From positions 1-21,787 of the forward strand of contig JAEZYP010000033.1 in assembly GCA_023418995.1 (NCBI GenBank): a stretch of DNA of 21,787 bases, read 5' to 3'. The translations under genes and the position numbers were made by a program. The notes beneath the pieces were generated by a model, which was not told the DNA's origin, made no database searches, and saw nothing but the letters and a program-made list of their open reading frames with translations. Shown piece by piece: positions 14,351 to 21,675 of this stretch (the stretch's first letter is position 1; the number at the start of each line of letters is the position of its first letter). This DNA is from Bacillota bacterium (GTDB taxonomy: Bacteria > Bacillota > Clostridia > Oscillospirales > Acutalibacteraceae).

Positions 14351-16587
14351 GCCAATTCCTCCTTTGAAAGCTGTGACGAAGCGATTTCATAATATGTCGG
14401 GCAGCTGTTCAAAAGCTCCCGGTGGGTACCGATCCCTGTTATTTTCCCTTCATCCAGTACGATAATCTGTTCCGCACCCATAATAGTGCTGACGCGCTGT
14501 GCAACAATTATCACCGTGCCGGTGCTTGTGTGCTCCTTCAGCGCGCGCCGCAGAGTGGCGTCCGTTTTGAAATCCAAAGCGGAAAAGCTGTCGTCGAAAA
14601 TATAAATTGGCGGCTTCTTCACCAGCGCACGGGCAATGGAAAGCCGCTGCTTCTGACCGCCCGACACATTACCGCCGCCCTGGGCAATTTCGCTCTCGTA
14701 GCCCTCCGGTTTTTCGTGGATAAACTCTGCCGCCTGCGCTACGGCTGCGGCGGTTTTTAACTGCTCCTCGGTAGCGTCTTTATCCGCGTAACGCAGATTA
14801 GAAGCAATCGTTCCGGAGAAAAGGATCCCCTTTTGCGGCACGTATCCGATCTGGTCGCGCAGCTTCTTCTGGGAGACCTGCTTTACGTTCGTTCCGTTTA
14901 CGAGCACCTCCCCCGCGGTCGCGTCGTAAAAGCGCGGGATCAGGTTGATCAGCGTGGATTTGCCTGAGCCGGTGGAACCGATAATCGCGGTAGTCTGCCC
15001 CGGTTTGGCGGTAAAGGTGATATTCTGTAACACATCTTCGTCGGCACCGCCATAGCGGAAGCTGACATTACGGAACTCCACATACCCGGTTCTATCCGAT
15101 TGGAAGCCGACTGGTTTATCGGGGTCAGTAATGGCGGGAGTCACTTCGAGCACTTCGGCAATCCGGTCCGCCGAAACAGCCGCGCGCGGCACCATAATAA
15201 ACATGATAGCGATCATCAGGAAGCTCATAATGATCTGCATCGCGTACTGCATAAATGCCATCATGTCACCGACCTGTAAAGCGGAGCTGGCAATTTGGTG
15301 CGCACCGACCCATACGATCAGCAGCGTGGACAAATTCATAATCAGCATCATGGCTGGCATCATAAAAACCATTACGCGAAACACAGAACGGGAGTTGCCC
15401 GTAAGATCTTCGTTTGCCTTGTCAAACCGCTTTTCCTCAAATTCTTGCGTGCCAAACGCACGAATTACCATCAGCCCGTTTAAATTCTCCCGCGCCACGA
15501 GATTCAGCCTGTCAATCAGCTTCTGCATAATTTTGAATTTGGGAAGCGCGACCGCAAACACGACAAAAATCAGTCCGATTAGAACAGCGCAGGCCAGCGC
15601 GATAATCCAGCTCATAGAAACTGATTTGTGCAGCGCCATGATAATGCCGCCGACTCCCAGAATCGGCGCGTAGCAGATCATTCTTACCCCCATCATCAGG
15701 AGCATTTGTATCTGTGTCACGTCGTTGGTGGTGCGCGTGATCAAGGAAGCGGTGGAGTACCGGTCAAATTCTCCGTTCGAAAAGCTTTCCACCTTTGAAA
15801 AAATATCCTTACGCAGGTTTTGCGCAACGCCGGCGCTGAGCTTCGCGGAAAGAAATCCTACCAGAACAGCGGCGGCTCCGGCGGCAAGCGTAATCAAAAG
15901 CATCCATAAGCCCTTATTCACGATATAGCCGATCTGGATTGCGCCAGTATCCATGCCCAGCTCGCGGTAAAAGCCCTTATTCATTACTGAGCCGCTTTGC
16001 AGCAGGATGATATCTGGGTTATCCTCCGCCTGTTTTCTCGCATCCTCCAGAATATTCGGGGGCAGCTTGTTGAGCATTGGCTCCAGTGAATATAATTTTG
16101 ATAAGTCCATATCCGAAACATTCATTTTACCGCTTGAAGAAGCGGTCATTTGTTTTCCGGTTTGCTTCTCTATGGTTTTCATGGTGTTGATAAAGGTCCA
16201 TACCGCCTGCCCAAAGGTTTTATTCAGGCTTTCGAGCGTTTCCTCGCTCACACTGCCGCGAACATAGATATCCTCGCTTTTTAAAAGCGGATAGCGCGAT
16301 ACCTCATTAGGATGAGAAGTGGAATCAGTGGAACGGAACAGTGTATAGTTCTGTTCCACTTCTTTTTTCTGCGCGTCGGTCATAAAACTTTTCATAAAAT
16401 CCAGCCCTTTGGCGCTTACCGCATCTGGAGCCGCGTTTTCAATTCCACCCTGCTGGATACCGACATTCACGATATCTGACATGTAGTTTGGCAGGTTCAG
16501 CTCGCAAATCGCCTGCCCGAACAGCAGTGCAATGGCAATCAAAACCGCCAGCGCAAATGGTTTTAAATATTTTGCTAATTTTATCAT
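14347..16587 (-). CDS. heterodimeric ABC exporter, degenerate-site subunit
   Basis: A half-transporter of 746 residues. Walker A is GSTGSGKS (537-544) and the signature VSGGQ (641-645) is normal. Walker B ends IFDD, so Asp666 replaces the catalytic Glu, and Gln697 replaces the switch His (VAQRVS). These are the marks of the non-hydrolysing site in LmrC/TM287-type subunits. Between the first and second membrane helices lies an unusually long soluble segment (about 42-222), predicted outside the cell; this makes the protein some 150 residues longer than its partner. The start is the ATG at 16587, with AAAGGA 9 nt upstream; the TTG 18 bp earlier has no ribosome site. It follows marR by 39 bp. 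Confidence 0.92.
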   Translation of the reverse strand: MIKLAKYLKPFALAVLIAIALLFGQAICELNLPNYMSDIVNVGIQQGGIENAAPDAVSAKGLDFMKSFMTDAQKKEVEQNYTLFRSTDSTSHPNEVSRYPLLKSEDIYVRGSVSEETLESLNKTFGQAVWTFINTMKTIEKQTGKQMTASSSGKMNVSDMDLSKLYSLEPMLNKLPPNILEDARKQAEDNPDIILLQSGSVMNKGFYRELGMDTGAIQIGYIVNKGLWMLLITLAAGAAAVLVGFLSAKLSAGVAQNLRKDIFSKVESFSNGEFDRYSTASLITRTTNDVTQIQMLLMMGVRMICYAPILGVGGIIMALHKSVSMSWIIALACAVLIGLIFVVFAVALPKFKIMQKLIDRLNLVARENLNGLMVIRAFGTQEFEEKRFDKANEDLTGNSRSVFRVMVFMMPAMMLIMNLSTLLIVWVGAHQIASSALQVGDMMAFMQYAMQIIMSFLMIAIMFIMVPRAAVSADRIAEVLEVTPAITDPDKPVGFQSDRTGYVEFRNVSFRYGGADEDVLQNITFTAKPGQTTAIIGSTGSGKSTLINLIPRFYDATAGEVLVNGTNVKQVSQKKLRDQIGYVPQKGILFSGTIASNLRYADKDATEEQLKTAAAVAQAAEFIHEKPEGYESEIAQGGGNVSGGQKQRLSIARALVKKPPIYIFDDSFSALDFKTDATLRRALKEHTSTGTVIIVAQRVSTIMGAEQIIVLDEGKITGIGTHRELLNSCPTYYEIASSQLSKEELA

Positions 16588-16626
16588 GTAGCGTTTTCCT
16601 TTCAATCCTTATTCTCGATAGGCGGA

Positions 16627-17076
16627 TTACTTCATGCCCTGCGTAATTTCATAAAGGCGGTTCAGCAGCTCAATCAGCTTCTTTGTATTTTCCTCGCCGA
16701 ACTGTTTCAAAATTTGATCGGTGTAATATTGAAACAGCTGGCTGGCCTTTTCCATCATTTCGTATCCAAGCTCCGTAATAACGACATAGATCACCCGGCG
16801 ATCATCCTGAGCCATAACCCGCCGAATCATTTTTTTATTTTCAAGAGATTTGAGCATTTGGGATATCCCCGGTTTTGACATATGCATTACGGCGCTCAAA
16901 TCTGATATTTTTACTCCCTGCTCCACAGACCTCTCCTTTTGCTTTCTGCTTTTTTCTATGACTTTCAACATAAAGAATTCGCCGTGTGATAGGTCTTCGG
17001 GCGATGGAATGGAAGAATGAAATTTTTTAAATTTCGAAACCGCCTCAAGCAATTCAATTCTCATATGCGCGTCCAT
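16627..17076 (-). CDS. MarR-family transcriptional regulator
   Basis: A regulator of 149 residues with the winged helix at about 30-105. The recognition part is ISDLSAVMHMSKPGISQMLKSLE (57-79), and the wing has DDRR (91-94). It leads an operon with two ABC exporter genes, a common arrangement in which a MarR repressor is released by the exported compound. A palindrome at its own transcription start supports autorepression. The start is the ATG at 17076 with GAAGGGAG upstream; the ATG four codons later lacks a ribosome site. Confidence 0.9.
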   Translation of the reverse strand: MDAHMRIELLEAVSKFKKFHSSIPSPEDLSHGEFFMLKVIEKSRKQKERSVEQGVKISDLSAVMHMSKPGISQMLKSLENKKMIRRVMAQDDRRVIYVVITELGYEMMEKASQLFQYYTDQILKQFGEENTKKLIELLNRLYEITQGMK

Positions 17077-17139
17077 AATCTTATCTTCTCCCTTCGATCA
17101 TTTTTATTTTGCGTTAACCTGATCTTTTTTAATTTATGA

Positions 17140-17154
17140 CATTAATATTTAATG
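17140..17154. promoter_or_regulatory. probable MarR operator
   Basis: CATTAA-TAT-TTAATG is a perfect 15-bp palindrome placed over the predicted transcription start, just downstream of the -10. Site size and position fit a MarR dimer. Confidence 0.55.
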
Positions 17155-17163
17155 ATGTTAACT

Positions 17164-17191
17164 ATTATATCAGACTCTTTTTTAATGTCAA
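17164..17191 (-). promoter_or_regulatory. sigma-A promoter of the marR-ABC operon
   Basis: On the minus strand -35 TTGACA (17191-17186), a 16-nt spacer and -10 TATAAT (17169-17164). Both boxes match the consensus. The 5' UTR would be about 80 nt. Confidence 0.8.
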
Positions 17192-17251
17192 TAAAAATTT
17201 TTAAAAAAATGTAGTCGATTAACTTTAAAAACGGCTCAGTATTTACGAGTA

Positions 17252-17329
17252 TATTTTTCGTGATGCAAGGCGGACGACGAAGCCAGGCTGGCGCCTGGCG
17301 AGGAGGACAACGCAGCGACCCGGAAAATA
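17252..17329. repeat. REP-like G+C-rich palindromic element
   Basis: A 78-bp element much richer in G+C than the sequence around it. The ends TATTTTTCG (17252-17260) and CGGAAAATA (17321-17329) are inverted repeats with one mismatch. The core hairpin is GCCAGGC-TGGC-GCCTGGC (17282-17299). It is flanked by direct repeats GGACGACGAAGC (17272-17283) and GGACAACGCAGC (17305-17316). The layout suggests a dispersed non-coding repeat, possibly a REP/MITE-type unit. Copy number cannot be seen from one window. It sits in the 17077-17454 gap between marR and mrp, where I find no gene. Confidence 0.5.
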
Positions 17330-17341
17330 GACCCCAAAGAC

Positions 17342-17385
17342 TGGTTGATTTTGGCAATAATTGAGAAAACCGACAGAATCAACCA
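17342..17385. repeat. 9-bp inverted repeat beside the REP-like element
   Basis: TGGTTGATT (17342-17350) and AATCAACCA (17377-17385) are perfect arms 26 bp apart. It may be part of the same repeat unit or an extension of the mrp terminator. Confidence 0.4.
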
Positions 17386-17389
17386 ACGC

Positions 17390-17430
17390 AAAAAACACGC
17401 TTTAAAACGGTTAAACCGAATCAAAGCGTG
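17390..17430 (-). terminator. terminator after the Mrp-type gene
   Basis: On the minus strand CACGCTTT (17430-17423) pairs with AAAGCGTG (17403-17396), enclosing a CGGTT/AACCG stem, and is followed by TTTTTTG. Confidence 0.8.
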
Positions 17431-17454
17431 CTTCGCAAGGGTCATTTTAAGCTT

Positions 17455-18291
17455 TTACTGTTTGATTGCTTCCACCGCGTCCGCGGCAGTTTCCAACCAC
17501 GGCGCGTTTACCATTTCAGCCAGACCGACATCAAAGTTTTTAGAAACGCTGGCGTCAAACGGGCATTTTCCCAAAACCTTCAACTGGAATTTCGCCGCGA
17601 TTTCATCCACATGGCTTTCCCCGAACACATTAATTACCTTACCGCAATCCGGGCACTTCACGTAGCTCATATTCTCCACAATGCCGAGAATCGGGATATT
17701 CATCATTTTTGCCATGTTTGCCGCCTTGGCGACTATCATGGATACCAGCTCCTGCGGAGAGGTGACAATAATAATTCCGTCAAGCGGAATGGATTGGAAT
17801 ACCGTCAGCGGAACGTCGCCGGTTCCCGGAGGCATATCGACAAACATATAATCCACATCCTGCCAGATCACATCCGTCCAGAACTGCTTGACCATATTGG
17901 CAATCATAGGGCCGCGCCATACAACCGGAGCGCTCTCGTCCTCAAGCAGAAGATTTACGGACATTACATCAATTCCGGTTCCGGTTTTTACCGGGATTAA
18001 TCCCTGCTCGCTGCCCATCGCCTTATCCTTCAGTCCGAATGCCTTTGGTATGGAGGGACCGGTAATATCCGCATCAAGGATAGCGGTGTGCTTGCCGCGA
18101 CGGCTTAGAAGAACGGCTAGCATCGAGGTTACCATGCTCTTGCCTACGCCGCCTTTACCGCTGACAATACCGATTACCTTGTTTATTTTACTTAGAGAAT
18201 TCGGTTTTTCAATAAAATCAGCCGGATTTGTCTTACGGGAGGAGCATTCCTCACCGCAGGAACCGCAATCATGCGTACAATTTTCGCTCAT
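17455..18291 (-). CDS. Mrp/NBP35-family Fe-S cluster carrier ATPase
   Basis: A cytoplasmic P-loop ATPase of 278 residues that holds and transfers an iron-sulfur cluster to target enzymes. The deviant Walker A is GKGGVGKS (45-52), followed by LDADITGPSIP (72-82) and VDMPPGTGDVP (151-161). The CPDC motif (Cys213, Cys216) is the bridging cluster site of the dimer. The short N-terminus has five more cysteines in CTHDCGSCGEEC, a second possible cluster site resembling eukaryotic NBP35 and common in clostridial and archaeal members. There is no N-terminal DUF59 domain as in longer Mrp proteins. The start is ATG with AAAGGA 9 nt upstream. It has its own promoter and terminator. Confidence 0.92.
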   Translation of the reverse strand: MSENCTHDCGSCGEECSSRKTNPADFIEKPNSLSKINKVIGIVSGKGGVGKSMVTSMLAVLLSRRGKHTAILDADITGPSIPKAFGLKDKAMGSEQGLIPVKTGTGIDVMSVNLLLEDESAPVVWRGPMIANMVKQFWTDVIWQDVDYMFVDMPPGTGDVPLTVFQSIPLDGIIIVTSPQELVSMIVAKAANMAKMMNIPILGIVENMSYVKCPDCGKVINVFGESHVDEIAAKFQLKVLGKCPFDASVSKNFDVGLAEMVNAPWLETAADAVEAIKQ

Positions 18292-18324
18292 TTATTATCA
18301 TCCTTTTATTTGGTTTATATTATT

Positions 18325-18353
18325 ATTGTAAAATTATCTACTAAATTTGTCAA
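18325..18353 (-). promoter_or_regulatory. sigma-A promoter of the Mrp-type gene
   Basis: On the minus strand -35 TTGACA (18353-18348), a 17-nt spacer and -10 TACAAT (18330-18325). No clear terminator lies between gpsA and this promoter, so some read-through from gpsA is possible. Confidence 0.8.
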
Positions 18354-18409
18354 CTTTATTTTATCCGCAGCAACAGGCTTCTCCCATTGTGGGCCAAACC
18401 CTGAAATGA

Positions 18410-19366
18410 TTAAAATTCCATTTTCAGACTGCGCAGGAAAAGGTCGTTCAGGACGCGGTTGGGGTCTTTGCCGTCGTTGATAACCTCATCAACCGCTTTA
18501 CAAATCGGCAGCTCCACATCATATTTTTTTCCAAGATTCAGTAAGGCAGTGGTCGTTGCCACACCCTCCGCCAGCTCGCCGTAAGGTTCGCCGCGCACAA
18601 ACAGTTCACCAAACTTTCGGTTGTGGCTGTATTGAGAAAAAACCGTCGCCTCATAATCGCCGAGGTGGCTCAGCCCGTAGGCGGTAATTTCGTTGCCGCC
18701 CATCGCACGGATCAGCCGTGCGATTTCGCGGGTTCCGCGGGACATTAAAGCCCCTTTGAGCGCGGTTTTGTTCAGACCGTCCAGCATACCGGCGGCGATG
18801 CCGATTACGTTTTTGGCGGCGGCTCCCACTTCATTCCCAAGCAGGTCTGTTCCGTAATAAAAACGGATCAAATCGCTTGAAAAAGCTTTCACCAGATATG
18901 CTTTTGTTTCTGTGCAATCGCTGTCGATAACCATGCAATTCGGGATTCCTTTGGTAAAGTTCTGAACATGTCCGGGACCCACCCAAATTGCTACGGGTGT
19001 TTTTGTCGCGTACTGCGCGACGATTTGGGTCAGGCGCATTCCGGTTGCCGCTTCGATTCCCTTCATGCAAAGTACGATCATTTTTCCGCTTAAATCATAT
19101 TCTGCAATTTGCCGTAATAGCTCCCTCAGGCTTTGCGCGCCGATGGAAATAACGATAATTTCCGCTGAAGCTACCGCGGCTTTTAAATCGCTTGTCAGCT
19201 GAACGGAAGCTTCTAATGTCACCATCCCGTTGGTTCGGTCCCCTTGCAGCTGAAGCAGCCTTTTCGAATTTTCTCGACCATATAACGTAACCTTATGGCC
19301 GAGCTGGTCGAGATACCACGCCAGAAAAGCGCCCCATCTGCCGCAGCCGATAACGGATATATTCAA
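18410..19366 (-). CDS. gpsA: NAD(P)-dependent glycerol-3-phosphate dehydrogenase, divergent
   Basis: A protein of 318 residues. It should reduce dihydroxyacetone phosphate to sn-glycerol 3-phosphate for phospholipid synthesis. The Rossmann motif is GCGRWG (7-12). MKGIE gives Lys102, and KNVIGIAAGMLDGL (185-198) gives Lys185, the expected catalytic lysine. GDYEAT holds Asp237 and Thr241. It departs from typical GpsA in several signature places: GPGHVQNFTKG replaces the usual GPSHAEE-type loop, and SHNRKFG replaces SRNRRFG, so the Arg that contacts substrate phosphate is His248. Function is therefore probable but not certain. The start is TTG, set by AAGGAG 9 nt upstream. It is not next to plsY, its common partner. 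Confidence 0.75.
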   Translation of the reverse strand: MNISVIGCGRWGAFLAWYLDQLGHKVTLYGRENSKRLLQLQGDRTNGMVTLEASVQLTSDLKAAVASAEIIVISIGAQSLRELLRQIAEYDLSGKMIVLCMKGIEAATGMRLTQIVAQYATKTPVAIWVGPGHVQNFTKGIPNCMVIDSDCTETKAYLVKAFSSDLIRFYYGTDLLGNEVGAAAKNVIGIAAGMLDGLNKTALKGALMSRGTREIARLIRAMGGNEITAYGLSHLGDYEATVFSQYSHNRKFGELFVRGEPYGELAEGVATTTALLNLGKKYDVELPICKAVDEVINDGKDPNRVLNDLFLRSLKMEF

Positions 19367-19393
19367 ATATAATCACTCCTTCTGTTAAGTTTA

Positions 19394-19422
19394 CTTATAC
19401 CATAACAAGGCTATGTTTTCAA
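19394..19422 (-). promoter_or_regulatory. sigma-A promoter of the gpsA-like gene
   Basis: On the minus strand -35 TTGAAA (19422-19417), a 17-nt spacer and -10 TATAAG (19399-19394). Confidence 0.7.
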
Positions 19423-19559
19423 CACAAATATCGGTTTTTCTGTGAGAACAGCTCCTTTCACAAAAGGCGGCGCCGAACAATCCTTCCAAAACATATCATA
19501 TCCAATTCGTGCTAAAGCTTCTTTCCTTTTTGTTTGATCTCTATCTAACTTTTTGACGC

Positions 19560-19597
19560 AAAAAAGCCGGCACGGATTTATTTCCGTACCGACTTTT
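19560..19597 (-). terminator. terminator after cysK
   Basis: On the minus strand AAAAGTCGGTACGGA (19597-19583) pairs with TCCGTGCCGGCTTTT (19576-19562) over 15 bp. Two G-U pairs work only in this direction, and TTTTTT follows. Confidence 0.88.
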
Positions 19598-19618
19598 AAG
19601 ATACCGCATGTTAGCAGA

Positions 19619-20545
19619 TCAGTCAAAAACTCCTGTAGAAAGATAACGCTCACCGGTATCCGGCAGAAGCGCGACTATAATTTTCCCTTTGTTTTCGGGG
19701 CGCTTCGCAAGCTGTGTTGCAGCAAAAACCGCTGCACCCGAGGAAATGCCGACCAAAAGTCCCTCTACGCCCGCAAGGCTCTTTGTTGTCGCAAAGGCAT
19801 CCTCGTTTGCCACAGTAATTACTTCATCCAGAACCCCGGTGTTTAGGATATCCGGAATAAAGCCCGCGCCGATTCCCTGAATTTTATGCGGTCCGGTTTT
19901 TCCTTCGCTGATCATCGGAGAGCTTGCTGGCTCTACACCGACTACCTTCACATTCGGATTCAGCTGCTTCAAGGTTTCGCCCACACCGGTAATTGTTCCG
20001 CCCGTACCGATTCCGGCAACGAAAATATCAATTTTCCCATCGGTATCCTTCCAGATTTCCTGCGCGGTGGTTGCGCGGTGAATGGCGGGATTTGCCGGGT
20101 TGATAAATTGACCGGTAATATAAGAATTCGGGATTTCTTTCGCCAGCTCATCCGCCTTGGCGATCGCGCCCTTCATGCCCTTTGCGCCCTCTGTCAGCAC
20201 GAGCTCCGCGCCTAAAGCTGCAACAAGTCTGCGGCGCTCGATGCTCATGGTTTCGGGCATCGTCAGAATGAGGTGATAGCCCCTTGCCGCGGCCACAAAC
20301 GCAAGACCCACACCTGTATTTCCACTGGTCGGTTCAATGATAGTGGTGTCCTTATTGATTAACCCCTTGTCTTCAGCGTCCTTAATCAGCGCGTAGCCGA
20401 CTCTGTCCTTTACAGAAGAAAGCGGGTTAAAATATTCCAGCTTACCAACAACGGAAGCTTCCAGTTGATTTGCCTTTTCATAATTTGACAGCTCGAGAAG
20501 CGGTGTGTTACCGATGAGCTCCGTAAGATTCTTCGCAATTTTCAT
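19619..20545 (-). CDS. cysK: cysteine synthase A (O-acetylserine sulfhydrylase)
   Basis: A cytoplasmic PLP enzyme of 308 residues that makes L-cysteine from O-acetylserine and sulfide. Lys46 in NPLSSVKDR carries PLP. The substrate loop is TSGNTG (73-78), and the PLP-phosphate loop GIGTGGT (178-184). The QFINPANP segment (146-153) and the C-terminal GISSGAA segment are as expected for CysK. The start is the ATG at 20545, with AGGAG 8 nt upstream; a GTG three codons earlier overlaps the ribosome site. No cysE is adjacent. It lies behind a small Cys-Cys reading frame on the same predicted transcript, suggesting control by cysteine supply. Confidence 0.95.
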   Translation of the reverse strand: MKIAKNLTELIGNTPLLELSNYEKANQLEASVVGKLEYFNPLSSVKDRVGYALIKDAEDKGLINKDTTIIEPTSGNTGVGLAFVAAARGYHLILTMPETMSIERRRLVAALGAELVLTEGAKGMKGAIAKADELAKEIPNSYITGQFINPANPAIHRATTAQEIWKDTDGKIDIFVAGIGTGGTITGVGETLKQLNPNVKVVGVEPASSPMISEGKTGPHKIQGIGAGFIPDILNTGVLDEVITVANEDAFATTKSLAGVEGLLVGISSGAAVFAATQLAKRPENKGKIIVALLPDTGERYLSTGVFD

Positions 20546-20586
20546 ATCAATCACTCCTAAATAATTAAGTAAAGTTTCTTATTAAA

Positions 20587-20658
20587 CTAATTATAAATCA
20601 TCCAGTAGCCGCAACAATAGATATTTCTTTCTGCCCGCAGATAGTGATACTTTTTCAT
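20587..20658 (-). CDS. putative cysteine-containing leader peptide of cysK
   Basis: A 23-codon frame starting MKKYHYLRAERNIY, with Cys15-Cys16, then GYW, ending TAG. GGAGG lies 7 nt before the ATG, as good as any ribosome site in the window. It is the first frame after the cysK promoter, about 50 nt into the transcript, and stops 41 nt before the cysK start. Two adjacent Cys codons in front of a cysteine biosynthesis gene suggest that stalling on Cys-tRNA controls cysK. No terminator hairpin with U-run is visible between the two frames, so control could be at translation initiation. I do not recognise it as a named family. Aromatic content is high (five Tyr, one Trp). Confidence 0.6.
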   Translation of the reverse strand: MKKYHYLRAERNIYCCGYWMIYN

Positions 20659-20713
20659 TGCGTCCCTCCATTACATATTAATCATATCAATTTAGTATTG
20701 TTTTGTTATTAAT

Positions 20714-20742
20714 ATAATATCCCAACCAAGCCATATTGTCAA
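20714..20742 (-). promoter_or_regulatory. sigma-A promoter of the leader-cysK transcript
   Basis: On the minus strand -35 TTGACA (20742-20737), a 17-nt spacer and -10 TATTAT (20719-20714). The leader RNA to cysK would be about 160 nt. No T-box or SAM riboswitch pattern is visible in it. Confidence 0.75.
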
Positions 20743-20784
20743 TAGAATTTTTAGCTTTTTACAGAAATAAATTTTGGAACATAA

Positions 20785-20812
20785 AAAGCAACCGGATTTC
20801 CCCGATTGCTTT
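20785..20812 (-). terminator. terminator after the ABC importer ATPase
   Basis: AAAGCAACCGG (20785-20795) pairs with CCGATTGCTTT (20802-20812), 11 bp with one mismatched or wobble position. TTTTTATG follows on the minus strand. Confidence 0.8.
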
Positions 20813-20865
20813 AAACAGATAATTTATTCGGATCGCGCACAAGCACGTTGCAGTTAAGCTGAAAA

Positions 20866-21675
20866 TCAGTTCCCGTCTTCCATGCTGATTTCGTTAAACT
20901 TCTCGGTCAGGTCTTTCGTGTGTAAAGCCGACTTGGCTTCCTCTGCCGCGTCAAGCACAATATTCCCACGGTGCATCATCACAAGCCGATCGCCGTAGTT
21001 GACAGCAAACTTCAGATTATGGGTAACCATCAGGGTCGTCAGCTTTTTCTCGCGGACAAAACGTTCCGTGAGCTCCATAACGTTCTGGCTGGAATGCGGG
21101 TCGAGCGCAGCCGTATGCTCATCCAGAATCAGCAGGTCAAGCGGCGTCATGGTACAGATCAACAGGGCAAGCGCCTGACGCTGTCCGCCGGACAGGCTGG
21201 CAACCTTCAGATTCAGTTTATCCTCCAGACCGAGCTTTAAAAGCTCCAGTTGGGTACGGTAAAAGTCAACGCGCCTTTTATTGACCCCGATATTGAGATT
21301 AAACTTCTTCCCTTTGTTGTCGGCAAGCGCCATATTTTCCAGAATCGTCAGCTCCGGGCAGGTGCCCTTGGAAGGGTCCTGAAACACGCGGCCGATAAAC
21401 TGGGAACGCTGATATTCTTTCAGTCCGCTGATTTCCTTAGCATTGACAAACACCCTGCCGCTGTCTACCGGTATGCTGCCGCAGAGAAGATTCAGAATCG
21501 TTGTTTTGCCGGAGCCGTTGCTGCCGACCACCGATACAAACTGGTCTTTTTTAATCTCCATATTAAAATCGGTAAACAGCACGACCTCGTTGACCGAATC
21601 GGCGTTAAAGGTTTTATAGATATGCTGCAGGCTGACAAAGCTTTGGCTGATTTCAGATTTGAGTTGGGTTGACAT
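20866..21675 (-). CDS. ABC importer ATPase, TrpXYZ-like (COG1101) type
   Basis: A protein of 269 residues that powers an importer of the family often annotated as tryptophan/tyrosine uptake. Walker A is GSNGSGKT (51-58), the Q-loop Gln99, the signature LSGGQ (161-165), Walker B LLILDE (181-186) and the switch His219 (VTHN). All catalytic residues are intact. The start is the ATG at 21675, with AGGAGG 10 nt upstream; the longer open frame is non-coding in its first 37 codons and overlaps the permease gene. It overlaps the permease by 23 bp, so the two are one operon. The substrate-binding protein would lie beyond the right edge. Confidence 0.88.
   Translation of the reverse strand: MSTQLKSEISQSFVSLQHIYKTFNADSVNEVVLFTDFNMEIKKDQFVSVVGSNGSGKTTILNLLCGSIPVDSGRVFVNAKEISGLKEYQRSQFIGRVFQDPSKGTCPELTILENMALADNKGKKFNLNIGVNKRRVDFYRTQLELLKLGLEDKLNLKVASLSGGQRQALALLICTMTPLDLLILDEHTAALDPHSSQNVMELTERFVREKKLTTLMVTHNLKFAVNYGDRLVMMHRGNIVLDAAEEAKSALHTKDLTEKFNEISMEDGN

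Noticed and set aside
19411..19653. 80-codon frame between cysK and gpsA
   Set aside because: It overlaps the cysK end and its terminator and stops within the gpsA promoter; no ribosome site.
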